Below, piece by piece: positions 21,078 to 29,445 of a DNA stretch of 38,269 bases; the first letter of the stretch is position 1; each line of letters opens with the position of its first letter. The translations under genes and the position numbers were made by a program. The notes under the pieces are model-generated. The model made no database searches. It was not told the origin of the DNA and saw only the letters and a program-made list of their open reading frames with translations. The DNA is from a virus. The DNA lies in IMG/VR virus record IMGVR_UViG_3300027734_000151, positions 1 to 38,269 of that record. One strand, 5' to 3'.

Positions 21078-21539
21078 TCAGTCTCCTATCCACTTGTTGT
21101 AGTAGACCTCGACGGGGTCCATCTTCATGTACTCGAACAGCCGCGACGAGTCTTTATGGAGTTTGCTGCCGAAAAACATTTGCTGCGCCCCACGTCGCTT
21201 GGCTTCCGCCTCGACCTCCCGCAGCAGCTTGACGCCCGGTAGGCCCTTGCCTCTGACAGATGGGTGAACCCAGTATAGGTCCATCATCAATGTCAAGCAA
21301 GTTTTGTGGTGAACGTGCGGTATCAGGAAGCCCCAGAAGTACCCCACCAGTTCGCCGTCCTTGCGTAAGGTGACGACAAGCAGCGATTTACCGGCAGCGT
21401 GACTGTCGTACACCTCGAACTGGACCCCAAGCGGGATCTTGTCCCTGTTCAGTTCCATCTCTTCCCAGTGATGGTGCAGGAACGGGATAATCTCATGCTT
21501 TACGTCTTCCCACTCTTCTGCCTGCGCCGTCAGGGTCAC
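21078..21539 (-). CDS. GNAT-like acetyltransferase (153 aa)
   Basis: GNAT fold by motif: MMDLYWVHPSVRGKGLPGVKLL contains the acetyl-CoA binding [RQ]-x-x-G-x-[GA]-like loop, preceded by KDGELVGYFWGF and followed by AEAKRRGAQQMFFGSKLHKDSSRLFEYM. Similar proteins occur among phage structural genes. Substrate unknown. The frame opens with GTG at 21539, overlapping the upstream stop as GTGA with GGGAGA before it. It could modify a virion or host protein, but it may have a non-enzymatic structural role. Confidence 0.8.
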   Translation of the reverse strand: MTLTAQAEEWEDVKHEIIPFLHHHWEEMELNRDKIPLGVQFEVYDSHAAGKSLLVVTLRKDGELVGYFWGFLIPHVHHKTCLTLMMDLYWVHPSVRGKGLPGVKLLREVEAEAKRRGAQQMFFGSKLHKDSSRLFEYMKMDPVEVYYNKWIGD

Positions 21540-21874
21540 GCGCTGATCTCCCGCCCGCTGGCGCGGATCGTCACCGACGCGCCGTCGCCGCAGAGCGTCG
21601 AGATGTAGCCACCGGACAGGATGGCCGAGCCGACGATCTCGGGGAAGGTATACGTCTCGCTGGCCGAGATGGTGCGGGACACCACGATGGTGTTCTGGTC
21701 GCCTGGCGTGTCGCCCATCGTGACGAGGTAGACCGTCAGGGTAGTGGCCGCGCTGGAGAAATTGGACGCCGTAAACTTGTCGATCAGCGCGGTGACGTTC
21801 GAGGCAGTGTACTGCTTCGTGGTCGTGCCTTCGCAGATCTTGGCGGGGATGAGGACTGTTGCGATAACGGCCAT
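21536..21874 (-). CDS. small virion-associated beta protein (112 aa)
   Basis: Ser/Thr-rich, beta-strand-like sequence (AVIATVLIPAKICEG, TLTVYLVTMGD, SETYTFPEIVGSAIL). It looks like a small head or tail decoration protein. It is translationally linked to both neighbours: its start is one base after the Gly-rich gene stop and its stop overlaps the GNAT start. No certain family. Confidence 0.7.
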   Translation of the reverse strand: MAVIATVLIPAKICEGTTTKQYTASNVTALIDKFTASNFSSAATTLTVYLVTMGDTPGDQNTIVVSRTISASETYTFPEIVGSAILSGGYISTLCGDGASVTIRASGREISA

Positions 21875-21875
21875 G

Positions 21876-22853
21876 TCAGAACCACAGCATGAAGTTGTTG
21901 GTTGTCGCCGCCGGGCTGGTCCCGGTGTACGTAATATAGATCACACCCTGCGCGCCATTGCCACCGGCAGTGCCAGAGGTGCCGCTGCGGTTAGACCCAC
22001 CACCGCCACCACCACCGTAGTTGCCCGCATCGCCGCCCTTGGCGCCGCCGCTGGAGCCGGCTGACGCGCCGCCGCCGCCGCCGCCCGCACCGGCCACAGC
22101 CGTGAACTCAGTGCCAGCACCACCAGCGCCACCCGCGTACGCGCCACCAGAGCCGGTCGAGCCAGAGCCACCGGCCCCGCCACCACCGCCGCCGTTGGAG
22201 CCTGCACCGCCAGGGCGCGTGGTGCTGTTGCCCGCCACGCCACCGCCAGCGCCAAGGTAGTTGTTGCCGCCCGCGCCGCCGACCGAATTGCTGGCGCCCT
22301 GCTGCCCTGCCGTCCCGCCGCCGCCACCACCGCCACCACCGCCCGTGTACGGGTTGCCCGCCGTGCGCGCCGCGCCGCCTACTGCGCCGATCCCGTTTGG
22401 CCCGCCCGCGCCGCCGCCACCGCCGCCGCCGTTGGACGACCCTACCGCGCCGCCGTTGCCGCCTGAGTATTTTACCGTGCCGACAGACGTGGCCGACCCG
22501 CCGCCTGACCCGGCTGAACCGCTGCTACTTGTACCGCCGGTACCACCCTTGGCCCCGACGCTTGACGCGGCCAGAGACGCACCGTTGAAATAAGTATCGC
22601 CGCCGTCAGTGCCTGCGGTGCCCGCAACGGCGCTGCCTACGCCTGCTGCGCCGACCGCTATGATGACCGAGGCCCCGGCGGTCAGCGTCAGGTTGGTGAT
22701 CTTGGCGTACGCGCCGCCGCCACCGCCGCCGCCCTGAGCGTTGCCCCCGCCACCACCGCCACCAATAGTTTCGATGGTGTTGCTGGCAGAGTTCCAGTCA
22801 GTCGGCACGGTCCACGTCGTGCCTGTCGTGAGAATGATCGTGGTCAGGGCCAT
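21876..22853 (-). CDS. glycine-rich tail/adhesin protein (325 aa)
   Basis: After MALTTIILTTGTTWTVPTDWNSASNTIETIGG come long runs of glycine broken by short polar or aromatic segments, ending NGAQGVIYITYTG and a short tail. The Gly-run layout resembles phage receptor-binding tips that stack polyglycine-II helices (as in phage S16 gp38) and the Gly-rich tail domain family. It probably sits at the fibre tip or forms a fibre accessory. The very repetitive GGN codons may allow recombination. Start overlaps the upstream stop as TGATG. Confidence 0.82.
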   Translation of the reverse strand: MALTTIILTTGTTWTVPTDWNSASNTIETIGGGGGGGNAQGGGGGGGAYAKITNLTLTAGASVIIAVGAAGVGSAVAGTAGTDGGDTYFNGASLAASSVGAKGGTGGTSSSGSAGSGGGSATSVGTVKYSGGNGGAVGSSNGGGGGGGAGGPNGIGAVGGAARTAGNPYTGGGGGGGGGGTAGQQGASNSVGGAGGNNYLGAGGGVAGNSTTRPGGAGSNGGGGGGAGGSGSTGSGGAYAGGAGGAGTEFTAVAGAGGGGGGASAGSSGGAKGGDAGNYGGGGGGGSNRSGTSGTAGGNGAQGVIYITYTGTSPAATTNNFMLWF

Positions 22854-23038
22854 CAGGTCACCTCTGGTGAGAATGTACCAGTCGCCGGGTCATAGATGTA
22901 GCCGATCTGGCAATCGTCGCCGGGCTGGAGCCGGATCAGCAGATAGCCCGGCGGCGCCGGGTCCACTGCCGGGTCGGCCACGATGACGTTGGCCACAACC
23001 AGCGTGGCGGCATCGACGAGTGCGGATGTGATCGCCAT
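22853..23038 (-). CDS. small virion or fibre-associated protein (61 aa)
   Basis: I start at MAITSALVDA (23038), not at the longer upstream frame. Short and beta-rich (ATLVVANVIVADP, GYLLIRLQPGDDCQIGYIYD). It lies between two fibre genes and is coupled to the Gly-rich protein. Function not recognised; it could be a fibre chaperone or small structural part. Confidence 0.65.
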   Translation of the reverse strand: MAITSALVDAATLVVANVIVADPAVDPAPPGYLLIRLQPGDDCQIGYIYDPATGTFSPEVT

Positions 23039-23039
23039 G

Positions 23040-23819
23040 CTACGCCTGTGTCGTAACTGCAACAACATCCCAAGACGTTGCCGCGACGTTGTAGATGCAG
23101 CCGATGTACCCGGTCTTTGACGCCGTGGTCGTGGTGGGCAGCGTGACGCCGATCACCCGGTAGATAGCGTTCCACGTCAACGCTCGCGCCGTGCCGTTGT
23201 CCAGAATACGGATCAGCAGGCGCTGGCCGTCTGTAGGCGTGCCGGTGGGCGCAGCAATCGTGGCGGGCACCGCCAGCGCCGTGACCGTGTACAGGTCGCT
23301 CAGATCGGCTGTTGGGGTGACAGTCGCCGCCGACACCACCGTGTTGACACGCGGCGTGACGCGCTTGTTGGTCAGCGTCTGGGCGGTCGCGGTGTCAACG
23401 AACGTCACGCGGCCAGAGCCGTTGCCGGCGGTCAGAACCTGGCTGGTTGTGTTCCAGACCAGCGAACCGGCTGCGGTCTGGGCAGGCGTGGCGGACGAGG
23501 GGACGATGACCGGACGGCCAGACGTGCTTAGGAAGGTGCTGATGCCATCCTTGGACCAGATCTGCACCGACGACGAGTTCTGAAGCGTCAGCGTGTACTG
23601 GATGTCGTCAGTCAGCCAGACCTCGGCGGACACGCGCCCGGCGGCGTCCAGCACGATAGGGTTAGTGTTGGCCGTGGCGCCTGTGCTGGACGTGTAGGTG
23701 GTGGCGGGCGTCGTGGTGCCCGACAGGTAGGTGTAGATCTTGCCGCCAGCCAGCGGCACGCCGTTGTCGTCGAAGAACTGCCAGCCGGCGCCCGCCAGGG
23801 GTGAGAGAGCAATGGTCAT
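23040..23819 (-). CDS. tail fibre/tailspike protein with head-binding-like N-terminus (259 aa)
   Basis: The N-terminus LSPLAGAGWQFFDDNGVPLAGGKIYTYLSGT, with TPATTYTSSTGATANTNPIVLD, is the common N-terminal module of podovirus tail fibres related to the P22 tailspike head-binding domain. The C-terminal part (DGQRLLIRILDNGTARALTW... GYIGCIYNVAATSWDVVAV) is a known small fibre module. No enzymatic domain is visible. GGAGG precedes the start. Confidence 0.85.
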   Translation of the reverse strand: MTIALSPLAGAGWQFFDDNGVPLAGGKIYTYLSGTTTPATTYTSSTGATANTNPIVLDAAGRVSAEVWLTDDIQYTLTLQNSSSVQIWSKDGISTFLSTSGRPVIVPSSATPAQTAAGSLVWNTTSQVLTAGNGSGRVTFVDTATAQTLTNKRVTPRVNTVVSAATVTPTADLSDLYTVTALAVPATIAAPTGTPTDGQRLLIRILDNGTARALTWNAIYRVIGVTLPTTTTASKTGYIGCIYNVAATSWDVVAVTTQA

Positions 23820-23830
23820 AGGAGCCTCCG

Positions 23831-25858
23831 TTAGGCGGTTACAGCCTTGATGACAGCAAAGTTCAGGACGGGCGCCTCGGCTACCGCCACTGCCGCGACA
23901 TTGTGGATCTGGACGCGGAACGACCCTGCCGCCACGGCGGTGACTGTCACGTTGTACCGATCTGCCGTGGCGCTGGCACCAATATTGATAATCACCACAT
24001 CAGTAGCCGCAACGGCGCTGTTTGTCACCGTGAAGCTGGAGAACGTGCCCGCCGTCGTGGTAGCCGAAAAGAGCGTGATCTTACCGCAGATTGTATTGAG
24101 CGTGACGCCCGTCGTGCGGGATGTTAGCTGGGTCTGCGACCCGCCCGCGCCCGTGGCGTAACCGACGCCGCTGGTAGCGCCGGTAGACAGGATGGTGGTG
24201 GTGGCAGCCACAGAGCCGGTGACATCCACCGTAGCGACGGGGACCGTGACGCCGCCGAAGCGAGAGTTGCCCGCGTAGGCATTGTTTGCCGTACCAGCGG
24301 CGTAATAGTTCCAACTGCCTGTTGCGGCTGCGAGGTTGCCAAAAAACCCATAGTTGTTGGTGCCGGTGGTTATTGTGGACCCCGCGTTAAACCCGACTTG
24401 GTTCGTGATGCTAGCGCCAGCGCCCAAAGTGGCGCCCTGCACATTGAAGCCTCGCACAGTGCCGGTTGCAGTCGCCGCCGCAAGACTAGGCGCGCATCTG
24501 ATGCTATCAAAGACCACCGTCACGTCAGTCTGAACCGCTTGGTTCAGGTACATGCTGTACAGCGTGGTGGCGCCTGTGGCGTTGCCGTTGAGCGCAAGCA
24601 ATCCCGCTGCGTCTACCGCGCCAAAGGCGTTCTTGCCATGGCCACCCGTAAACGTGGACGTGCTGTTTGCAGTAAGGGTGGTAAACGCCCCGGTGTTGCG
24701 CGTGGTAGCGCCTACAGTGCCGTTATGAGGTCCATTGAACGTAACGCTGGCAGTGATTGTAGTTCCATCGACAGTCGTGAACGCGCCAGTAGCCGGTGTC
24801 GTGGCGCCCACAGTACCGTTGTGCGGCCCGACCAAACCCGTGTTGGCCGTAATCGTCGTGCCAGTAATGGCCGCAGCGACAGTACCGCCAATGGCCGGGG
24901 GCGAAGCCAAGTAAGTGCTAAAGCCTGTACCGCTGACAGTCGAAGAAGCAGATAGTGTGGTGAACGCGCCAGCAGCCGGTGTTGTAGCGCCCACAGTGCC
25001 GTTGATGTTGATCGACGCGGTGCCCGTCAGGTTGGTCACGGTGCCGCTGGTCGGTGTGCCCAAGACGCCGCCATTCACAACGACCGCGCCGGCTGTGCCG
25101 ACGTTGACACCGAGAGCCGTCAATACGTTTGTGCCGGTGGTCACCGTGGACGGCGCGACCGCAGCGCCACCGCCAACCACCAGCGCGTTGGCTGCAAGCG
25201 CAGCAGACGTCGCCCAGGTTGACGCGCTGGAGAAGTACGGGATGCCGCCCGACGTGCCCGCCACCGTGAACGCCGGGGTCGTGGTGGGCGTGGCAACCGA
25301 AACAACGCCGCCGGTAAAGCTGACGCTGGTCACCGTGCCGCCAGACGGCGCGACCCACTCGGGCGCTGTGGCGCCTGCGTTGACCTGGAGGACTTGAGAC
25401 GCGGTGCCTATGGGCAGGAACGTCGTCGTGCTGACGCCGCTCTGATATGGCAACGACCCTGCCACGCCGCCGGTCAGGTTGGCAGCCGACGCAGCCGCCG
25501 ACGCCGCCACCGTGATGGTGCCCGCGCCGTTGGTCAGCGTGACGCCTGTGCCAGCCGTCAACGTGTTCAGCGAGAAGCCCGTACCGTTGCCGATCAGCAA
25601 CTGTCCGTTCGACGGGGTCGCGGCCAGCCCGGTACCACCGTTGGCGGTGCCGAGCGTGCCGGTGGCGCCGCTCAGGTTCGCGCCTGTGGACGGTTGGGGC
25701 GCGGGCGCCAGCGCAAGGTCGTTGGCGTTGGTGGGCGAAGACCCGGCGTTGGTCAGGTTGAACAGGTTGAAGAAGTACCGGTACCACTGCCGGGTCATCA
25801 GGCCCTTGTCGTCCAGAACCGGGACGCGGGCCGAGGGGATATTGGAGATATCAGGCAT
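23831..25858 (-). CDS. tail fibre protein with repeats and duplicated C-terminal domain (675 aa)
   Basis: The N-terminus (PSARVPVLDDKGLMTRQWYRYFFNLF) is a conserved phage segment for attachment to the tail. A long low-complexity Thr/Ala/Gly shaft includes repeated NGTVGATTPATGAFTT modules (coding about 24660-25010). The C-terminal about 95 residues (TTGVTLNTICGKITLF... VVIINIGASATADRYNV) closely resemble the separate protein encoded at 34507-34935. Start overlaps the gp10-like gene by eight bases. Confidence 0.85.
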   Translation of the reverse strand: MPDISNIPSARVPVLDDKGLMTRQWYRYFFNLFNLTNAGSSPTNANDLALAPAPQPSTGANLSGATGTLGTANGGTGLAATPSNGQLLIGNGTGFSLNTLTAGTGVTLTNGAGTITVAASAAASAANLTGGVAGSLPYQSGVSTTTFLPIGTASQVLQVNAGATAPEWVAPSGGTVTSVSFTGGVVSVATPTTTPAFTVAGTSGGIPYFSSASTWATSAALAANALVVGGGAAVAPSTVTTGTNVLTALGVNVGTAGAVVVNGGVLGTPTSGTVTNLTGTASININGTVGATTPAAGAFTTLSASSTVSGTGFSTYLASPPAIGGTVAAAITGTTITANTGLVGPHNGTVGATTPATGAFTTVDGTTITASVTFNGPHNGTVGATTRNTGAFTTLTANSTSTFTGGHGKNAFGAVDAAGLLALNGNATGATTLYSMYLNQAVQTDVTVVFDSIRCAPSLAAATATGTVRGFNVQGATLGAGASITNQVGFNAGSTITTGTNNYGFFGNLAAATGSWNYYAAGTANNAYAGNSRFGGVTVPVATVDVTGSVAATTTILSTGATSGVGYATGAGGSQTQLTSRTTGVTLNTICGKITLFSATTTAGTFSSFTVTNSAVAATDVVIINIGASATADRYNVTVTAVAAGSFRVQIHNVAAVAVAEAPVLNFAVIKAVTA
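24660..25010 (-). repeat. fibre-shaft repeats (GTVGATTPxxGAFTT modules)
   Basis: At least three near-copies of the module GTVGATT-x-x-x-GAFTT in the fibre gene, at about 24680-24726, 24777-24823 and 24959-25005. Such shaft repeats can expand or shrink by recombination. Confidence 0.75.
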
Positions 25859-27380
25859 TGGTGGGCGAGATGGTTAGTTCAGCGGCGACGATAGCAATCT
25901 TGACCGGGTCGGTGCCAGACACTTCGTACACGCGGTCGCGGGACCGCTGGGTCATGCCCAGCCGGCGCCACATGACGCGGGTAGCCGACGCGCCGATCCT
26001 GCCCATGCTGCGCCAATGTTCTGCCGACCAAGTGTGCCCGCCATCGTCCGACCACCGCAGCATGGCTTGAGGGTCCACGCCTGTGGTAAGCGCCGACGCG
26101 ATGATAAGATTGTCGCCGTTCTCAGCCTCAATCTGGTCACCGGCTTCCGTAGTCAGGTAGACTGTCTCGACCGTGAAGTTAGACGTGCCTTGGATGCCGA
26201 CGCCGACTTCGCAGTCGAGTTGCAGCAGATCATGCCGGGTGCGTTTCAAATTGTTCTGGTCAGGCCCCAGCGCACGCCAAGACCGCAGCCACCGCTGAAC
26301 CGTCTCGTTGTCGGCGTAGTATTCCAGATCGAACGCATAGATGTTGCCGGTCAGCCAGTCTCCGACAACCGTGGTATTGTTGTAAAACACCTGATTGTCG
26401 GCCAGATGCCGGGTGTACGTGCCGTTGTCCCAGTAGGCCCGTTCATGCCATGACTGGGTGGCGACGTCATACACCCAAGTCGTGCGGCCTGTGGGGAAGT
26501 TCAGCACATAGAAGGCATGTCCATCCTGCTGGTAGGTGTACGCCGTGGCGTCGGCCAGTGTGTCGTAGTTCTGGATTTGCCACTCGACCGCATGGGTCGA
26601 GATACGAGCGCCCGCATAGCCATTTGATCGGTAAACGATCCCTTTGCCGCGCGCGTCGGCGCCCAGCCAGAAGACGCCATTGTCCAGCTTGGCGACCGAG
26701 TACGGCGCGATGCAACCAATCTCGTTGAACGCGCCCTGAATACGGGCCAGCGGGAACCCGATGTTGCCTGCGTCGTACCAGACCTCGACCGAGTTGGTGC
26801 CGAACAGCCAAGCCTCACGGTGGTCCACAATCAGCGATATCAGCCCATCAGGTGAGCCTTCTGCACTAGCAAACGCCAGCCCGTCGATGTTAATCCCGTC
26901 GTACAGCGCCGTGACCCAGACCTTCTGGCTGTTGGGTTCGTTGAAGACAAAGTACCCATCCAAGAACCCAACCATCACCGCACCGGGGAAGTCTGGGTCT
27001 GTGATCTGAACAAGCGTCAACGTGCTGACGTCATAGATATAGCTGGGGCCGTTGCAGGCAATGAAGATTTGCGTGCCGTTGTCGGCCATACACACCGGGC
27101 CAGTGCCCAGAATGTAGCCGACCGGCGTGGCCGTCCATGTTGTATCGATGCGGTACAACTGGTTGGCCGAGACGGCAAACATGTAGCCGCCCAACTGCCA
27201 CAGCCCTCGGATCGGCCCCACGTCCGCAGACAGCAGGAACCGCAACCCTGGCGCCCTGTTGAGGAACGCCGGTTCTTTGCCGCCCTCGGGGACAATCTCG
27301 GGGAACAAGTTGACCATGCGGTTGTCCGCAGCGTTGACGCTGCGAGCAACATACGAGGAGCCAAGGATAGGCGTTTTCAT
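25851..27380 (-). CDS. P22 gp10-like DNA stabilization / tail hub protein (509 aa)
   Basis: Part of the neck that plugs the portal after packaging. Recognised by the start RMVNLFPEIVPEGGKEPAFLNRAPGLRFLL and the succession of beta-propeller-like strands (IRGLWQLGGYMFAVSANQLYRID, SLIVDHREAWLFGTNSVEVWYDAGN, WLGADARGKGIVYRSNGYAG), typical of the phage stabilisation family of P22 gp10. Length is close to the family (P22 about 470). Start overlaps the previous stop as ATGA. Confidence 0.87.
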   Translation of the reverse strand: MKTPILGSSYVARSVNAADNRMVNLFPEIVPEGGKEPAFLNRAPGLRFLLSADVGPIRGLWQLGGYMFAVSANQLYRIDTTWTATPVGYILGTGPVCMADNGTQIFIACNGPSYIYDVSTLTLVQITDPDFPGAVMVGFLDGYFVFNEPNSQKVWVTALYDGINIDGLAFASAEGSPDGLISLIVDHREAWLFGTNSVEVWYDAGNIGFPLARIQGAFNEIGCIAPYSVAKLDNGVFWLGADARGKGIVYRSNGYAGARISTHAVEWQIQNYDTLADATAYTYQQDGHAFYVLNFPTGRTTWVYDVATQSWHERAYWDNGTYTRHLADNQVFYNNTTVVGDWLTGNIYAFDLEYYADNETVQRWLRSWRALGPDQNNLKRTRHDLLQLDCEVGVGIQGTSNFTVETVYLTTEAGDQIEAENGDNLIIASALTTGVDPQAMLRWSDDGGHTWSAEHWRSMGRIGASATRVMWRRLGMTQRSRDRVYEVSGTDPVKIAIVAAELTISPTNA

Positions 27381-28024
27381 GATGGTACGAGCGGGGTGCT
27401 GTAGGCAGCGGTGCTGGTGTAGGCCACCAGAATAAGGGACGTGTTGGCAGCCACCGAGAGCGCCGCGCTAGCCGCGCCTGCGTTGATGGTGCCACCTGAG
27501 ACAGGGTAGACCTTCAGGATCGCGGCAGCGTTGTTCTTGATGATGTAGACGTCGCCCGCCACCGTGGACGAGGACAAGACAACGCCCTTTGTAGCGTCGG
27601 CGGCGGTGACCAACACGAAGCCTGGCGTCATCGAGGTGGCAGTCGCCAACGTGGTGCCTGCGGCTGCTACTGTGGCAACCGGGATACGCGGCATCCCGGT
27701 AAACGTCGGAGCGGTCGCAAAAACGGCCGATCCGGTGCCCGTCTCGTCGGTAAGCATGAGCGCAAGGTTGGCCGACGTCGGCGTGGCAAGGAACGTAGCC
27801 GCGCCAGTACCCAGCCCCGATACGCCCGTGGCGATGGGCAGGCCAGTGCAACTGGTCAGCACGCCTGAAGCCGGCGTGCCAAGCGCCGGGGTCACCAACG
27901 TGGCACTGGTGAACAACAGCGCATTGGTCAACTGCTTGGTAGTGCCACCCTGCACGATGGGCAGGATGTCCGTTGAAGCAGACGCTGTGGCAACCGGCAG
28001 CGCCGAGATCTTGATGTCGGTCAT
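27377..28024 (-). CDS. virion beta-rich protein (215 aa)
   Basis: Ser/Thr/Ala-rich with many short strands: MTDIKISALPVATASASTDILPIVQGGTTKQLT is a start shared with many phage fibre and tail-appendage proteins. The C-terminus (AILKVYPVSGGTINAGAASAALSVAANTSLILVAY) looks like a small beta domain. Placed between gp10-like and gp4-like neck genes. Likely a tail appendage or needle-like accessory; not certain. Confidence 0.72.
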   Translation of the reverse strand: MTDIKISALPVATASASTDILPIVQGGTTKQLTNALLFTSATLVTPALGTPASGVLTSCTGLPIATGVSGLGTGAATFLATPTSANLALMLTDETGTGSAVFATAPTFTGMPRIPVATVAAAGTTLATATSMTPGFVLVTAADATKGVVLSSSTVAGDVYIIKNNAAAILKVYPVSGGTINAGAASAALSVAANTSLILVAYTSTAAYSTPLVPS

Positions 28025-28737
28025 CAGTAATTTCCGGCAAATATATTAAACCGCTGGCGGGTGCCAACGATGCTGTAGGGCAGCGACATGATGTCGTCAG
28101 GGTTGTTGATGCGCTTAAGATTGCGCTTGGAGTACATTGCAATCCGTTTGACCTGAAGCGGTGGCTCGATGCCAAACTCGGGCGCAAACTCGCAGGCCAG
28201 ATTGTAGCGGAACGCCCGCAGGTATCCTGGCGGAAACAGGATATCGGTGGCGAGGGTAGCCGGCTGGTCCAGCGCCGCTGCCGAAATGAAGTGCCATTCC
28301 AGCACCTTGGTCGGCACCGGGTAGATGTGCATGTCGATGTTGGGGAAGTTGGTGTTGATCCACATCACCTGTGGGTACGTACTGGTCACGGTCTTGACCG
28401 CAATACCATCGTACTGCTGCTGGTTGATGATCTTGATGCCAAACGAGATGCCGTTGGCCGGGTCAATAAAGTAGGTCGCGTCATCCATCAGGACGGGGCG
28501 GACACCTACAAAATCACCGCTCGGGCCAAGCGTCTGGCTGATGTAGCCCGGCAACCACGAGAACGTCTGTTCCAGCGTGGTGAACGTCGCCAGTTTCTCG
28601 GTGCCCCAGCTATCAATCATCTGGTTCATCGCAAACAACGCGTCTTGCGACGTAGCCGCCGACGGCGTCTCATCTTCTGCCAGCACGCCCAGCAGCCGCA
28701 GGGAGCCGTTGATGATGTCGCCGGCAGTGGTTGCCAT
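28024..28737 (-). CDS. P22 gp4-like tail accessory / neck protein (237 aa)
   Basis: Helical start (ATTAGDIINGSLRLLGVLAEDETPSAATSQDALFAMNQMIDSW) and a mixed second half (HIYPVPTKVLEWHFISAAALDQPATLATDILFPPGYLRAFRYNLACEFAPEFG), which match the packaged-DNA stabilization protein family of P22 gp4. It is longer than P22 gp4. It would form the ring joined to the portal. GAGG ribosome site upstream; stop overlaps the next start as TGATG. Confidence 0.85.
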   Translation of the reverse strand: MATTAGDIINGSLRLLGVLAEDETPSAATSQDALFAMNQMIDSWGTEKLATFTTLEQTFSWLPGYISQTLGPSGDFVGVRPVLMDDATYFIDPANGISFGIKIINQQQYDGIAVKTVTSTYPQVMWINTNFPNIDMHIYPVPTKVLEWHFISAAALDQPATLATDILFPPGYLRAFRYNLACEFAPEFGIEPPLQVKRIAMYSKRNLKRINNPDDIMSLPYSIVGTRQRFNIFAGNY

Positions 28738-28738
28738 A

Positions 28739-28972
28739 TCAGACCTCGGGGGTTGTGGTGCGGCGCTTGCGCGTCTTCACGATAGCATTATTTTCCAGTT
28801 CCGCGAGAGTCTGTTCTTCAACCGGCGTTTCTTCAACGACAGTCTCTTCTTCAGTGACAGTCTCCTCTGCGGGATCGAAACGTGACCAGCCGTTCTGCTC
28901 GTCGTACTGGGCTTCCATCTCGATGCTGGCGACCTTGGTGCCGTGCGTGGGATGGCGAAGATAGATGGGCAT
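28739..28972 (-). CDS. small acidic virion-operon protein (77 aa)
   Basis: I start at MPIYLRHPTHGTKVASIEMEA (28972); the longer frame upstream would run through a strong hairpin. A short N-terminal domain is followed by a very acidic segment (EETVTEEETVVEETPVEEQTL) and a basic end (KTRKRRTTTPEV). Similar small proteins occur beside coat genes in podoviruses. Possible head-completion or assembly factor. Confidence 0.7.
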   Translation of the reverse strand: MPIYLRHPTHGTKVASIEMEAQYDEQNGWSRFDPAEETVTEEETVVEETPVEEQTLAELENNAIVKTRKRRTTTPEV

Positions 28973-28990
28973 GTTGTTCTCCAGATGAGT

Positions 28991-29012
28991 GGGGGCAGCC
29001 TTCGCTGCCCCC
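28991..29012 (-). terminator. hairpin after decoration-protein gene
   Basis: GGGGGCAGC (28991-28999), CTTC loop, GCTGCCCCC (29004-29012). It lies just after the stop of the 133-aa gene on the minus strand. No U-tract, so it could reduce rather than end readthrough into distal genes. Same nine-base stem as 5471-5501. Confidence 0.65.
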
Positions 29013-29019
29013 AGCCATA

Positions 29020-29421
29020 TCAGACGATACGGTAGGCCGTCCAAGCCGCCGTGTCCGTGCGGACAAAGCGGATCTGGGCCGACGTGCCGTCATTGACCGT
29101 GGCAGAACCGGCGAGGGTAATGCCCGTGCCTGCGACGATTGTGATATCGCCGGTAGACGTGCCCAGGTTGACAATGACGAGATCGAACGTCGAACCAACC
29201 TTGGCGTTGGTCAGCGTGGCGTCGATCAGCGTGCCGGTCGGCAGCGTGTAGCTGGCGGCGGACGTGCTGGGGTTGGCCGAGAGAATGCCGGCAGTGATCT
29301 GCGCGACAGTCAGGGTGGCAGTGGCGGTGGCGGTGGCAACGGTGCCCTGATCGCCGAGCGTCACTTCAGACAGGTTGCCGTCACCAACCTGGTAACCGCC
29401 GCCTACAGAGGGAAGAGCCAT
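29020..29421 (-). CDS. putative capsid decoration protein (133 aa)
   Basis: Beta-rich and Ser/Thr/Gly-rich (ATATATATLTVAQITAG, AASYTLPTGTLIDATL, TFDLVIVNLGTSTGDITIVAG). It lies directly after the coat gene with a good ribosome site (AGGAAAGG), as capsid-stabilising proteins often do. A strong hairpin follows the stop. Decoration role is inferred from position and composition. Confidence 0.75.
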   Translation of the reverse strand: MALPSVGGGYQVGDGNLSEVTLGDQGTVATATATATLTVAQITAGILSANPSTSAASYTLPTGTLIDATLTNAKVGSTFDLVIVNLGTSTGDITIVAGTGITLAGSATVNDGTSAQIRFVRTDTAAWTAYRIV

Positions 29422-29445
29422 GATAGTACCTTTCCTAAAATGGGA

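Noticed and set aside
24660-25010. Diversity-generating retroelement target
   Set aside because: Repeats are shaft modules; no reverse transcriptase gene and no template/variable repeat pair.
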